The notes under the pieces were generated by a model. The model was not told where the DNA came from. It was given only the letters and a program-made list of their open reading frames with translations, and did no database searches. The position numbers and the translations under genes were made by a program. A DNA stretch of 50,367 bases from a virus, in IMG/VR virus record IMGVR_UViG_3300005100_000006, positions 1 to 50,367 of that record. One strand, 5' to 3'. Of the stretch, positions 23,289 through 31,681 are shown piece by piece. Each line of letters starts with the position of its first letter. Positions within the stretch are counted from its first letter, which is position 1.

Positions 23289-24730
23289 GCCGTGAAATTA
23301 TTGAAGATGTAACGTTTAGCACGGAAGACCGTCCGATTAAGGGCTATGCAGTCGATCAGACTTGGTATTTTGCAGAAACAAAGCAATCTGTTTTAGATGA
23401 GCAAGCGATTAGCAATGAGCGCGTGGCTGGCATGATTGCCTATGCGAAAGACACTAAGAAGCTAATGTTTTTTAGTGATGATGGTTCAAGCTTCACTGAG
23501 CATGATTTTGATTTGTCTAAATTCGCACTGACAGACGTATATAATACGTTCACCAACGAAAATGATTTTAATGGTGATGTAACGTACAACGGCGCGACGC
23601 ATTGGATGTTTAAAAACGCTGTCACCAGATACGGTGGACCAAGCCAACCTTACGTCGGTTATGTTTACGCTCGCAACGATAACCAGTTCGAGATCGGCAC
23701 TTATAGCGATGTTAATTTTGTCTTTAAATTGAAAGATTCCACCAACACGACATTCGAAGCTATAAGCCAAGATAGATCAGCTGATGTTATCAATTTGGGT
23801 GGTCGGTGGGATTATCTTGGCGAGTCTGAAAAGCCCACTAGCTTGATTAATAGAGGTCAAGTCGAAGAAATTGTGAGCGAATCTTTTGACAACTTGCTAG
23901 AGCCTAAGCCGAGCCTAGGTACTTTCATGAAGCACCCTAATATCAATCCGGAAGGGTATGTAAACTCCTACGCGGGTGTGACTTATGACTCAAATGATCG
24001 ACTCATTGCGCCACGTAATCCGGCAAGCAAAACACTTTTCGAGATTTTTTTCGAGGCTAACAGTACAACAGCATATTGCACAATTGCAGCCGAAACCGTA
24101 GCTGAAATGGTTGGTGAAGATTTAGCAAACAGCCAGGCTGAGCTTGGGATTGTCATTGCTGACACAACAAGAGTTAAGCCTGGTCTTTATAGCTCAACAA
24201 AGCCGACTAATGTCCCATCCGGTTGGGCGTGGAATGGTAAGTTCTTCCCGCTGACAACGTCCGGTGGTCAAGTTAATGACCCTAACGACCCTAGCGAGTG
24301 GCTAGATAATGGCGGTAATTACGTTAATGACGTAAATTCAGCGGGACAAAGCTCGCCAAGCTATCCAACGCTTAACTTTTTTGACTTGTCGAGTAAGAAC
24401 GGGCAAACGTGGCGGTTTGCATTGCGTCGAGGTTACATCAAAAAAGACGGATCTTTCGAGTTTAATGCAAGCTCTAACTACTTTGTTTTTGTCGTCCGTA
24501 TATCAGGTGGTGAAGCAACAGCGACAAAAATGTTCCCCGTTTTTGTTCTAAGCGGTGGGCTTGAGATTTACCCAGACGCAATAAGTGCGTATTTGTCGAA
24601 GCAGTCTATCAGCGGCGCAGAAATACAAGCAGCAATAAACAATCAAGCAACTATCGACCTAATGTGTAAATCACGTTACGGGAATGATTGCGAATACATA
24701 GAAACACTAACAACGGAGGCCGCGCAATGA
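23285..24730 (+). CDS. Tail fibre or fibre-associated protein
   Basis: The 481-residue protein begins MSREIIEDVTFSTEDRPIKG and contains AYAKDTKKLMFFSDDGSSFT, the kind of short beta modules seen in fibre-proximal proteins. The middle is rich in Asn, Asp, Gly and Ser (PNDPSEWLDNGGNYVNDVNS), typical of beta-structured adhesins. The start is coupled to the previous gene (ATGA). No catalytic motif seen. Position in the fibre cluster is the main evidence. Confidence 0.65.
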   Translation: MSREIIEDVTFSTEDRPIKGYAVDQTWYFAETKQSVLDEQAISNERVAGMIAYAKDTKKLMFFSDDGSSFTEHDFDLSKFALTDVYNTFTNENDFNGDVTYNGATHWMFKNAVTRYGGPSQPYVGYVYARNDNQFEIGTYSDVNFVFKLKDSTNTTFEAISQDRSADVINLGGRWDYLGESEKPTSLINRGQVEEIVSESFDNLLEPKPSLGTFMKHPNINPEGYVNSYAGVTYDSNDRLIAPRNPASKTLFEIFFEANSTTAYCTIAAETVAEMVGEDLANSQAELGIVIADTTRVKPGLYSSTKPTNVPSGWAWNGKFFPLTTSGGQVNDPNDPSEWLDNGGNYVNDVNSAGQSSPSYPTLNFFDLSSKNGQTWRFALRRGYIKKDGSFEFNASSNYFVFVVRISGGEATATKMFPVFVLSGGLEIYPDAISAYLSKQSISGAEIQAAINNQATIDLMCKSRYGNDCEYIETLTTEAAQ

Positions 24731-26403
24731 GCACGCCGATCGCAGTAAAACAAATCAACATCGTAGACGAGAACGGCGCGGAGCTTATGGCTGGCGCAGA
24801 GCAAAAAATTCTCAAGCTTATCAATTTTCAAGGCCGATTCGACACTGACGCAGAGGTCGCAGCAATAGCGAGCCCGCAGGAGGATTATTGGGCTATCAGT
24901 AACGAATCTGGTGTGATGGTATACACGGGCGGACAGTGGGAAGCTAAAGGCGGCGGCGCAAGTGGCCCACAGGACTTTTACGAGTTCACTGATAACAAAA
25001 CCGGTCACTTGGTGCGCTTCGCTATTCGTGATGGACAGCTTATTGTTACGGATACACAAAGCGAAATCGTATCAACGGTTGATCTAGGCTCTACCACACC
25101 GGACAGCTCGCGATTATTCCGCACTGAGCTAAACGGCAACGGGCAATATACAACCGTTAGCCCTGCCACTTTCGGCAACGGTGGCGGCCTTATCACTCAG
25201 GAGTTCATTAACTCAGCTGGTCAGTTCTTTGTTATCGAAGATATCAACGGCGGCGTTTTTGGTGGCGGCGAGCGTCAAACGTTCGCGCTAGTTCGTGAAA
25301 CCATTGTTGACGGCACAGACCTAGACGGCGCGGAGGCGTTATGGGCTGGCTCTAACTATGGCGGCTCATCGTTTGGCCCTACTTGGTACTACACGGGCGG
25401 CTGGCCTTATGTATGGACGACATACACAAGAACCCAACAAAGTCCACAGGGCTTAGGTGAGAGCGCCAGCGGTGCTTTTGCAAGTCAATCGTTCCAACGC
25501 GCGTATTGGGGCGCATGTGTAGCGCTTGGTAAAGGTGTAAAGATTCGTTTGGGTATCTCTAATGGCACGCTGACGCAACAGGACGGCGCGGACTTCACAA
25601 ACCGCCTAGTCTTGCAAATCTACGTACACCAAGAAATTATCGACGATGCGGCGCAGCTTGCACTTATGCCTGGTGCAGTTCAGACACACGGTGCAGGTTG
25701 GTACAACTGCTGGGCGTCAAAAGGTGAGTTCGAAAATATGGGTTCTTTCCCTAATGGCGTAGATAAAGGCTACCGTTTCAAGTGGGCGGGCATTGCTGGC
25801 ACTACGCTAAACCAGTTGCCTTACGTGACGGGTGTTAGTAGTAACGACCAGATTGCAGCGGCAAGCGGTTTGCAATATTACGTTGCATATAACGCAGACG
25901 CAGCGGACGTAAGTGCGGCTAACTCAGTGTTAGGAAATGGCACAACCAGCGCAAATCATCCGATTTACCCGAATGCAACGGTTCACCTACTGCAATTTAA
26001 TCAGCCTCATACGTTTGCAGCGGGTTACCAGTGTGTGCTTGGTCATGAGCAGGCGATGGCGGTTTCTCGTTCTCCGCTATTTGTTACCTATCCGACCACT
26101 ACGCAAGAAGAGATCGAAAACCTAATGACTGAGGTTCAGGGTATTCAGGACCTACGTAAAACGGTGCTTGATGGTATTCGCGCTCGAATCGTTGCCTACT
26201 ACTTAGCAGAAGACCTAAGCGACACGGACGAACAAACCGTACTTGCAACATTTGCCAATGCAAGCGCAGCGGCGGACGGCGGTTATCTTGAACGCTGTCG
26301 CGCAGAGGTTAGTGGAATCACGGCAACGGCTCTAATTCCTCAAGTGTTGCTTGATGAGCTACTCGAAGAGTTAGACTTGGCGATCAAGATGTTTGTTCGT
26401 TAG
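24727..26403 (+). CDS. Probable receptor-binding tail fibre protein
   Basis: The 558-residue protein starts at ATG 24727, overlapping the previous stop; GGAGG lies upstream. The N-terminal 130 residues resemble fibre attachment modules (PQEDYWAISNESGVMVYTGG). A large Trp/Tyr/Gly-rich domain follows (ALWAGSNYGGSSFGPTWYYT) that could bind a surface glycan. The C-terminal 90 residues are purely helical and acidic (EEIENLMTEVQGIQDLRKTV ... LLDELLEELDLAIKMF), which may be a trimerisation or chaperone end. Function is inferred from position and composition. Confidence 0.65.
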   Translation: MSTPIAVKQINIVDENGAELMAGAEQKILKLINFQGRFDTDAEVAAIASPQEDYWAISNESGVMVYTGGQWEAKGGGASGPQDFYEFTDNKTGHLVRFAIRDGQLIVTDTQSEIVSTVDLGSTTPDSSRLFRTELNGNGQYTTVSPATFGNGGGLITQEFINSAGQFFVIEDINGGVFGGGERQTFALVRETIVDGTDLDGAEALWAGSNYGGSSFGPTWYYTGGWPYVWTTYTRTQQSPQGLGESASGAFASQSFQRAYWGACVALGKGVKIRLGISNGTLTQQDGADFTNRLVLQIYVHQEIIDDAAQLALMPGAVQTHGAGWYNCWASKGEFENMGSFPNGVDKGYRFKWAGIAGTTLNQLPYVTGVSSNDQIAAASGLQYYVAYNADAADVSAANSVLGNGTTSANHPIYPNATVHLLQFNQPHTFAAGYQCVLGHEQAMAVSRSPLFVTYPTTTQEEIENLMTEVQGIQDLRKTVLDGIRARIVAYYLAEDLSDTDEQTVLATFANASAAADGGYLERCRAEVSGITATALIPQVLLDELLEELDLAIKMFVR

Positions 26404-26406
26404 CTA

Positions 26407-26481
26407 ATGATTTGGCTAACGTGGTTTTTGATTGGCCTAGTCGCCTGCATCGGTGTTTACCTAGCCAGTAAGCTGAAATAG
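26407..26481 (+). CDS. Very small membrane peptide
   Basis: A 24-residue frame, MIWLTWFLIGLVACIGVYLA-SKLK, is one hydrophobic span with a basic C-terminal end. It begins 4 bases after the fibre stop and ends just before the terminator. There is no clear ribosome site, so it may be translated by coupling or not at all. Confidence 0.35.
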   Translation: MIWLTWFLIGLVACIGVYLASKLK

Positions 26482-26508
26482 AAAAGCCCGCTTAGTGCGG
26501 GCTTTTTT
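26482..26508. terminator. Bidirectional terminator
   Basis: AAAAGCCCGC-TTAGT-GCGGGCTTTT with further T. It separates the forward fibre operon from the reverse DenV-like gene and can serve both. Confidence 0.9.
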
Positions 26509-26511
26509 TAT

Positions 26512-26901
26512 TTATCGCGTGCCATTGTCAATCATGCGCTGAATGTTGATTTCAATAGCTTCACTGGTTGGCGTGTAATCGCCCCACCATTCTCGCGGTA
26601 TGGATGATTCGAACTTATCGCATAAATCGTTAAACAGCTCCAGATTAACGTTATAGCCACGGCGTAACATCTCGCCGCAAAGTTCGACGTATCGGTTGTA
26701 GAGGTATTGGATCTTGTCAAAGAAAAACGTTTCATGACCTTTACCCATGCGGTACGTTGGCGGGATCTTAACGTCGCTAGGTGACTGCCCTTTATTAACT
26801 CGCGCAATGACTTTATTGAAAGGGCGCGTGATTTCTTTCCATTCGCCGCCAAGCTCTTTCTGGGTTAGCTCGTTAACTGGTAATACGTTGATGCGTGTCA
26901 T
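26512..26901 (-). CDS. denV: Pyrimidine-dimer DNA glycosylase, T4 endonuclease V-like
   Basis: The 129-residue protein matches T4 DenV along most of its length. T2 is the catalytic N-terminal threonine and E23 the essential glutamate; R3 and R26 are also kept, while H16 of T4 is a glutamate here. The stretch KIPPTYRMGKGHETFFFDKI mirrors the T4 segment with GAGHVTFFYDKL. It lacks the last residues of T4 (138 residues, WYKYYGKAIYA end). The enzyme cuts DNA at UV-made cyclobutane dimers. ACAGGA stands nine bases before ATG 26901. It is a single reverse gene with its own promoter and terminator between fibre genes, that is, a moron. Confidence 0.85.
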   Translation of the reverse strand: MTRINVLPVNELTQKELGGEWKEITRPFNKVIARVNKGQSPSDVKIPPTYRMGKGHETFFFDKIQYLYNRYVELCGEMLRRGYNVNLELFNDLCDKFESSIPREWWGDYTPTSEAIEINIQRMIDNGTR

Positions 26902-26932
26902 AACTATTTGTCCTGTTTGTTTTGTTGCGGTG

Positions 26933-26961
26933 ATTATCGGCGCGTTTTTGCTCGCTGTCAA
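26933..26961 (-). promoter_or_regulatory. Sigma-70 promoter of the denV-like gene
   Basis: On the minus strand: perfect TTGACA (26961-26956), 17-base spacer, GATAAT (26938-26933). It lies about 32 bases upstream of the ATG and looks strong. Confidence 0.8.
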
Positions 26962-27084
26962 TAAATTATAATTTTAAGTTGTAATTATTTTTTGTAGCGG
27001 CTAATCTTTACTCATCCAAAAAAAACGGGGATAACTATGGGAACGGTAAATCCTTATTCAAAGAAACAACAAACAGGAATCAAA

Positions 27085-27282
27085 ATGGCGATTAACAAAA
27101 CCGCAAAGTACAAAGAGTTTGCAAGAATTGGCGTGCACTTAGAAACCAAAGAAAAGTTTGATAACTTGGTTGATAAGCTGAACCATGAAAACCAAAAAGC
27201 CAACGGCAAAGACGCAGCGAAAATCACTAAAGACGATGTGCTTAACGAGCTGTTAGACGCCTATTTGAGAGTGGGGGTGTAG
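27085..27282 (+). CDS. Small protein, possibly ribbon-helix-helix-like
   Basis: A 65-residue protein starting MAINKTAKYKEFARIGVHLE. The beta strand before two helices (RIGVHLETKEKFDNLVDKLN; TKDDVLNELLDAYLRVG) resembles small ribbon-helix-helix DNA-binding proteins, without a firm family match. I chose ATG 27085, six bases after CAGGA; an ATG at 27037 with GGGGA upstream is an alternative and would add 16 residues. Confidence 0.55.
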   Translation: MAINKTAKYKEFARIGVHLETKEKFDNLVDKLNHENQKANGKDAAKITKDDVLNELLDAYLRVGV

Positions 27283-27283
27283 T

Positions 27284-27529
27284 GTGAGTGCAACTAAAAA
27301 ATTCAAGGGCTGGTATAAAGACCGTTGCGGCCATCCTCTAGGTGTTAATCTGGGAATGAAGGCTGTTAATGAGCTAGAGCAAGAAAACGCAGATCTTAGG
27401 GAGGCCTTGCATAGCAATGAGTTGCTAATCACCTATATAACGGAAAATCTATCAACAAAAGAATTTGAGAAGGTAGAAACTAAAATAGTAGAAGTTTCGC
27501 TTAACAACCTAAAACTACTAAACAAATAA
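27284..27529 (+). CDS. Small coiled-coil-like protein
   Basis: This 81-residue protein starts with GTG one base after the preceding gene. The middle (MKAVNELEQENADLREALHS) is a likely coiled coil; the ends are lysine-rich. No family recognised. Together with the previous gene it forms a short forward unit between two promoters. Confidence 0.5.
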   Translation: MSATKKFKGWYKDRCGHPLGVNLGMKAVNELEQENADLREALHSNELLITYITENLSTKEFEKVETKIVEVSLNNLKLLNK

Positions 27530-27564
27530 CACCAACCCCGCCACAAACAAACCAGCCCCGCTTT

Positions 27565-27573
27565 TGATATACT
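27565..27573 (+). promoter_or_regulatory. Extended -10 promoter
   Basis: TGA-TATACT, about 40 bases before the next ATG. No good -35 is visible, as often with extended -10 promoters. The flanking TTGATATACTCAA is a partial inverted repeat. Confidence 0.5.
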
Positions 27574-27615
27574 CAAGCTAGAGCAATCTATCTCATAAAT
27601 TAAACGGGGCTTTGT

Positions 27616-27999
27616 ATGTCGGAAACATTCAAACAGATCGCCGTCGGCGTGGTCACGTCGGCCTTGGTTAGCTTTGCCAGTGCCGCTTTTTACGCAGGCC
27701 AAAAAGACCAACAGATATCAGAAAATAAGACGGAATCACAGGAAAACAAGGCTGAAATTGCAAAAATTATCCCCGTGCTTTCCAAAATACCCGTTTTAGA
27801 AAATCGATTAAACTCGACTGATAAACGATTAGACACTTACGAAAGCCTGGTGATTAGAGGGCAAGAAAAACAGCAAGAAATTGCAAATCAAATACTCGAT
27901 GAAATGCGCGGACTTCGCCAAGATACATCGGCAAACAAAGGGGAGATCGGCGCTATCAAGACCGATATCCAATGGATTAAAGAATCTATAGGTAATTAA
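27616..27999 (+). CDS. Membrane-anchored coiled-coil protein
   Basis: The 127-residue protein has an N-terminal membrane segment (QIAVGVVTSALVSFASAAFY) and then a long charged coiled coil (ISENKTESQENKAEIAKIIP; NSTDKRLDTYESLVIRGQEK). This topology is shared by inner-membrane spanins and some holin-associated proteins, but length and position do not decide. CGGGG stands ahead of ATG. No family recognised. Confidence 0.6.
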   Translation: MSETFKQIAVGVVTSALVSFASAAFYAGQKDQQISENKTESQENKAEIAKIIPVLSKIPVLENRLNSTDKRLDTYESLVIRGQEKQQEIANQILDEMRGLRQDTSANKGEIGAIKTDIQWIKESIGN

Positions 28000-28009
28000 C
28001 AGGACATTT

Positions 28010-28360
28010 ATGAAAACCAACAAAACCAAAATAAAAGCGTTGGCATTGGCGTTAACTGCTTTTGCTGTGTTCGACGTGCAAGCCGCGCCAAATATGCAGC
28101 TTTTGAAAGACTCGATCGCCTGCAAGACCATCACGACGCTTAACTATGCCGAGCGAATGCTAATCAATGAGCCAGTGCTCGAGGTGCAAAAAGCCGAAGT
28201 AAACAATTCGTGCACGCATACCCGAGAGAATAAGCTGGTCACCGCTTTTGATATTGGCGTCACGTCGAAAGTGGAGTTTTTCGCCCTCGGGAAACTTGAT
28301 GTATACTATGTCAATACTCGCGATCTAAAATCGCTTAGCGAAGACCACACCGCGGAATAG
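28010..28360 (+). CDS. Secreted small protein, unknown
   Basis: This 116-residue protein begins with a clear Sec signal peptide (KTNKTKIKALALALTAFAVF, likely cleaved after VQA at about residue 25). The mature part holds two cysteines (C38, C68) that could form a disulphide. ACAGGA stands six bases upstream of the ATG. Placed between the coiled-coil membrane gene and the tailspike, it could act on the host periplasm, for instance in superinfection exclusion; no family is recognised. Confidence 0.65.
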   Translation: MKTNKTKIKALALALTAFAVFDVQAAPNMQLLKDSIACKTITTLNYAERMLINEPVLEVQKAEVNNSCTHTRENKLVTAFDIGVTSKVEFFALGKLDVYYVNTRDLKSLSEDHTAE

Positions 28361-28377
28361 TAACGCATAAAGTCGCT

Positions 28378-28405
28378 GCTATTCCTTGGCCAAACGAGGA
28401 ATAGC
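28378..28405 (+). promoter_or_regulatory. Hairpin over the tailspike ribosome binding site
   Basis: GCTATTCCT (28378-28386) and AGGAATAGC (28397-28405) form a perfect 9-base-pair stem around a 10-base loop. The Shine-Dalgarno AGGA is inside the 3' arm, and ATG (28407) follows immediately. Folding would hide the ribosome site. Confidence 0.7.
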
Positions 28406-28406
28406 A

Positions 28407-30884
28407 ATGGCTTATTCACCAAAACAGACCTATCCAGGCGCAACCGAAGCCGATCCGAACTATCAAGGCGATAAGTTCAAAAACAACTCACAGCCAACTG
28501 TGAACGATGGTTCACCGCTTCGCGCAGAAGACCGTAACCAACGTTTAGCACTTGATGAAGCCGTCATGAATGCGGCAGGCATGAAGTACAACGGGCAAGC
28601 TGACACGCCTCAAGATTCCCAAATGTTTGCAGCCTACAAAGCCGCTTTAGGCAATGGCGCGAACCTTTTATCGAATCATAACTTTTTGATCCCTTCACCG
28701 GACGACAGCCAACCGGCACCGGACGCCACGCCGCGATCTTACCCTGCCGGTTTTGAAGTCTTTGCTGGCGTGTTTGCCAACGAAACCACCGGCGTTTCTA
28801 ATCTAACTTACATTAATGGCCGCGTGTCGTTTTCTGGTGGCGATATTAATTTCGAAGTGTCAAACAATAACGGACTTGATCGCGTCACTGATTTTGTCGC
28901 ATCCGTGGCTGACTTTGAAGGCAAGCCTCGCACCCGTGGCGTGTCTTTCTCGCTTGTGGGTAACAGCTACCGCGTGACGGTGGGCGTTGACGCCCTAACC
29001 GATACCGATGGCAATGATACGTTTTTGGGTTCGGTGAAGCTTGAGCAAGGATTAGTGGCGACGGGGCATGATGTTGGTTCGTTATCTTTGTGGAATTTGG
29101 CGGATCATACCGACTTAGTTTTTGATAGTGTTGATGATGCAAAGTCCGGGGGTTCGCTTTCAGAGTCAATGCTTAATTCAAGAACCGTAATGGTTGAAAC
29201 GAAATCATATTACGACACATCCGCAGGTAATAAACCTTTAGGCGGTGCTAAATATTTAGCGTCAAGCTTGGTTTATATTAGAAATTCCCTTGGTGATCCG
29301 TCATGGATTCCTGACGGATACGGAAGCAACTATATATCTGGTATCGGTTCTGGCACTGACTACGTAATATATTTACTAGGAGATGTGTTAGATCTTTATC
29401 AATACGGATTCAAGCTTGATGGTACAGACGAGACAGCCAAGTTTAACGCTATTGCTTTAGACGGGCGACCTGTTGTTCAGTCTGGGGGTAATCTAGGAGT
29501 TAAAGACGCTCAATTATTAACGATTGATTTTGAATGCTCTAGTAACTCAAAAATAACCTGTTTAACTCCTGATGGGCTAGGAGATGCTTACGACACCTTT
29601 AAAATAACAGGCGATGACGCAAGGGTGATAATAAACGGGACTCTTGACTGCAACAACTCCGGAATTACCTCTTTTAATTTTACTGGACACAATCCTGATT
29701 TTTACTTGAGAAAGTCTATAAATTGCAGCATAAAATCAGGTTCATCAACTTTTACGGGCGTTGCTTTATTTACGGGTAACAACTCAAAATTTAAAGGTTA
29801 CGGTGAGCAATTCCTAAGAAACGGAGTTTCATTTACTGACATACCCGCCGCGCCTAGGTTATTTACAGTTCAAGGCACTGCTGAGGACTATTATTGTGAA
29901 TATTCAATCACTAAAGGTGCAACTGATAATTTTGTTGTCGGCGCTTCAACAATAAGCGGTCGCTGTGACTTGGTTTACTCTACTGGATGCCTTGACAATA
30001 GCGTTTACCACTTGGGAGGTAAGTTAAGTCTTGGCGCTGTTCATCATATAGATGGTCAAGATGAGGTTGTGGTGTCTGAAGGTGATTTATCTTGCGATTC
30101 AATTACTGTTAGAGGTTACGCTTTAAGCGTGATCGGATGGCAGAACGCAAGCAGAGTTACAATATCGAAAATAGACTGGGATGATGAAGGCAAAAAAAGC
30201 TCTTCCGGACAATACTCAGGCAATATATTTAGACAGCGACCACTTAACACATCTAGCGGTAGGGTTAAAATAGGAAATATAGATGCAAAATACACAGGTA
30301 ATAATCTTTGCAGTGTAGGGTCAGGTAACGGAACAACTGACAGGCTAACCGTTAGCAATATGGATGTTTTATTTAGGGCAGACACAAATAATTCTGGCTT
30401 AAATATGAATTCATGGATGGCACTAAACGGGGTTAGGTCGTTTGCAATAAAGGATTGGACGGTAAATATATTTGATGTAAATGGAACTTTTACCTCATCT
30501 GATAGATTTGAAGGCTCGGCGGGAACTCTTAGCGGGCCTACAACATGGGATAGCATAAAAATACAAACTACAAATTCTTCTGGGTTTGGTTCTCATGGGT
30601 TCAGGTTTAGAAATGCTGCACAAGAATTTTTTGAGTCGTATGGAGCAGTTTGGCAAGCTTCAATCCCATCGATAGAAGGTTCTAATTTTAGCGCTTCATC
30701 TGGTGTTGATATGGCGGAATCATACCCAACCTCCGGAACTTGGAATGCGGGTAAGACTTTACACAGAAGAAATCTAAACCCAACATCACCAGAACAAGAA
30801 AAAGCAGTAAAATGGCAATGTGTTACATCTGGATCGCCTGGTCAATGGGTTCAAGAATCTGCAAAGGTTGTTAATGTACCTTAA
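28407..30884 (+). CDS. Tailspike or long tail fibre, beta-helix type
   Basis: The 825-residue protein starts at ATG 28407 after GAGGA. The N-terminal 200 residues (MAYSPKQTYPGATEADPNYQ, ALDEAVMNAAGMKYNGQADT) look like a virion attachment domain. At about residue 330 QYGFKLDGTDETAKFNAIAL has the opening pattern of pectate-lyase-type beta helices used by depolymerase tailspikes, followed by about 350 residues rich in Asn, Ser, Thr and Gly. Nucleotide use becomes AT-richer from about 29150 on, suggesting a transferred receptor-binding part. No catalytic residues can be assigned. Confidence 0.75.
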   Translation: MAYSPKQTYPGATEADPNYQGDKFKNNSQPTVNDGSPLRAEDRNQRLALDEAVMNAAGMKYNGQADTPQDSQMFAAYKAALGNGANLLSNHNFLIPSPDDSQPAPDATPRSYPAGFEVFAGVFANETTGVSNLTYINGRVSFSGGDINFEVSNNNGLDRVTDFVASVADFEGKPRTRGVSFSLVGNSYRVTVGVDALTDTDGNDTFLGSVKLEQGLVATGHDVGSLSLWNLADHTDLVFDSVDDAKSGGSLSESMLNSRTVMVETKSYYDTSAGNKPLGGAKYLASSLVYIRNSLGDPSWIPDGYGSNYISGIGSGTDYVIYLLGDVLDLYQYGFKLDGTDETAKFNAIALDGRPVVQSGGNLGVKDAQLLTIDFECSSNSKITCLTPDGLGDAYDTFKITGDDARVIINGTLDCNNSGITSFNFTGHNPDFYLRKSINCSIKSGSSTFTGVALFTGNNSKFKGYGEQFLRNGVSFTDIPAAPRLFTVQGTAEDYYCEYSITKGATDNFVVGASTISGRCDLVYSTGCLDNSVYHLGGKLSLGAVHHIDGQDEVVVSEGDLSCDSITVRGYALSVIGWQNASRVTISKIDWDDEGKKSSSGQYSGNIFRQRPLNTSSGRVKIGNIDAKYTGNNLCSVGSGNGTTDRLTVSNMDVLFRADTNNSGLNMNSWMALNGVRSFAIKDWTVNIFDVNGTFTSSDRFEGSAGTLSGPTTWDSIKIQTTNSSGFGSHGFRFRNAAQEFFESYGAVWQASIPSIEGSNFSASSGVDMAESYPTSGTWNAGKTLHRRNLNPTSPEQEKAVKWQCVTSGSPGQWVQESAKVVNVP

Positions 30885-30890
30885 ACAAAA

Positions 30891-30918
30891 CCCCTAGCTA
30901 ATAACTAGGGGATTACTT
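30891..30918 (+). terminator. Terminator after the tailspike
   Basis: CCCCTAG (30891-30897) pairs with CTAGGGG (30905-30911), followed by ATTACTTTTATTT. It also separates the convergent reverse gene. Confidence 0.75.
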
Positions 30919-31122
30919 TTATTTACTTAACCACAACACCCAATCCAACAATCCCATTAATCCAAACGCGGATTTCAACAATCGAATAGCCATAATACGC
31001 CGCTTGCATATCAGTAAGCGGCACATATTGTCGAGTGTCGATCCCACTTGGTTGCAGCTCGACATTAAAGCGGATACAATAGCAATGCATAGGATGTTTT
31101 GCTTGTATTTTGCAATATTCAT
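30919..31122 (-). CDS. Possible lipoprotein (frame uncertain)
   Basis: The 67-residue frame begins at an ATG with CAGGG upstream and opens with a signal-like sequence, MNIAKYKQNILCIAIVSALM-SSC, that could be a lipobox. The downstream part (CRLLICKRRIMAIRLLKSAF) is unusual for a periplasmic protein. A second reverse frame (30923-31204) reads SGIDTRQYVPLTDMQAAYYG over the same bases and looks more protein-like in its C-terminal half. A -1 shift would join signal peptide to that part. It may be a broken or shifted gene; it sits downstream of the lysis operon terminator. Confidence 0.4.
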   Translation of the reverse strand: MNIAKYKQNILCIAIVSALMSSCNQVGSTLDNMCRLLICKRRIMAIRLLKSAFGLMGLLDWVLWLSK

Positions 31123-31149
31123 TTGTTTGCCCTGTTATTTGGTAGTTTG

Positions 31150-31177
31150 AAAAGCCCCGCAGCCACGGGGCTTTTTT
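31150..31177. terminator. Bidirectional terminator after the lysis operon
   Basis: AAAAGCCCCG-CAGCCA-CGGGGCTTTT with extra T. On the minus strand it ends the endolysin-holin transcript, a few bases after the small membrane gene. Confidence 0.85.
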
Positions 31178-31181
31178 GTGA

Positions 31182-31328
31182 CTATAGAAAAAATGAAAGC
31201 GCAACGCCGTAAAGCGTAATTAAGAAGATGTTAAAAGCTAAATGTTTAGGCTTTTGTTCTGGCTTCTTTTCCCACTTCCAGATCCAGCCATTGTGGTAAA
31301 TTATTAGTCTGTGCGTGAATAGCTTCAC
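31182..31328 (-). CDS. Small membrane protein after holin
   Basis: A 48-residue protein starts with GTG at 31328, sharing one base with the holin stop, behind a strong AGAGGGGG. It reads MKLFTHRLIIYHNGWIWKWE, then a lysine/proline stretch, then a membrane span (FNIFLITLYGVALSFFL). As third gene of the lysis operon, coupled to the holin, it may modulate lysis (antiholin or pinholin-like), which is inference from position and topology. Confidence 0.6.
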   Translation of the reverse strand: MKLFTHRLIIYHNGWIWKWEKKPEQKPKHLAFNIFLITLYGVALSFFL

Positions 31329-31681
31329 TATTTCCCCCTCTTCACTGAATCAACAATTCCCCCGGTAAAGTACCACCCCATAACGAGTAACATTAGGTAA
31401 CCAAGTTCAAACTGTGCCGCGAGCGAAACAAGCCCGTCTAGTTGTTCGGAAGTACCAAACAAGTGAACGCCAACACACGCCCACATAAGCGCAAAAAAGT
31501 TAATGCAGACCGCAAAAGCTAGAAAGCGCTGTGCAAGCTTGAAAGGTTCGTACAGCTTCAACAGGTCTTTTTTTGCCGCCGTCTTTTCTTCGTCGGTGTG
31601 AAACATGGCATCGATTGAATTGATACCCGCGTCAATTACTTTGGATGAGCCAAAGATTTTTCCTATTAGGTTGGTTAGCAT
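31328..31681 (-). CDS. Holin-like protein, 3TM-type holin family
   Basis: The 117-residue protein has an N-terminal region (LIGKIFGSSKVIDAGINSID) and helical DEEKTAAKKDLLKLYEPFKL followed by two clear membrane spans (52-72 and 90-110). This resembles the 3TM-type holin family found in many phages and prophages. Holins open the inner membrane so endolysin reaches the wall. Start overlaps the endolysin stop by 7 bases. Confidence 0.75.
   Translation of the reverse strand: MLTNLIGKIFGSSKVIDAGINSIDAMFHTDEEKTAAKKDLLKLYEPFKLAQRFLAFAVCINFFALMWACVGVHLFGTSEQLDGLVSLAAQFELGYLMLLVMGWYFTGGIVDSVKRGK

Noticed and set aside
28286-28300. TATACT promoter within the secreted-protein gene
   Set aside because: Single -10-like match in coding sequence without a -35 or TGN extension; too common by chance.
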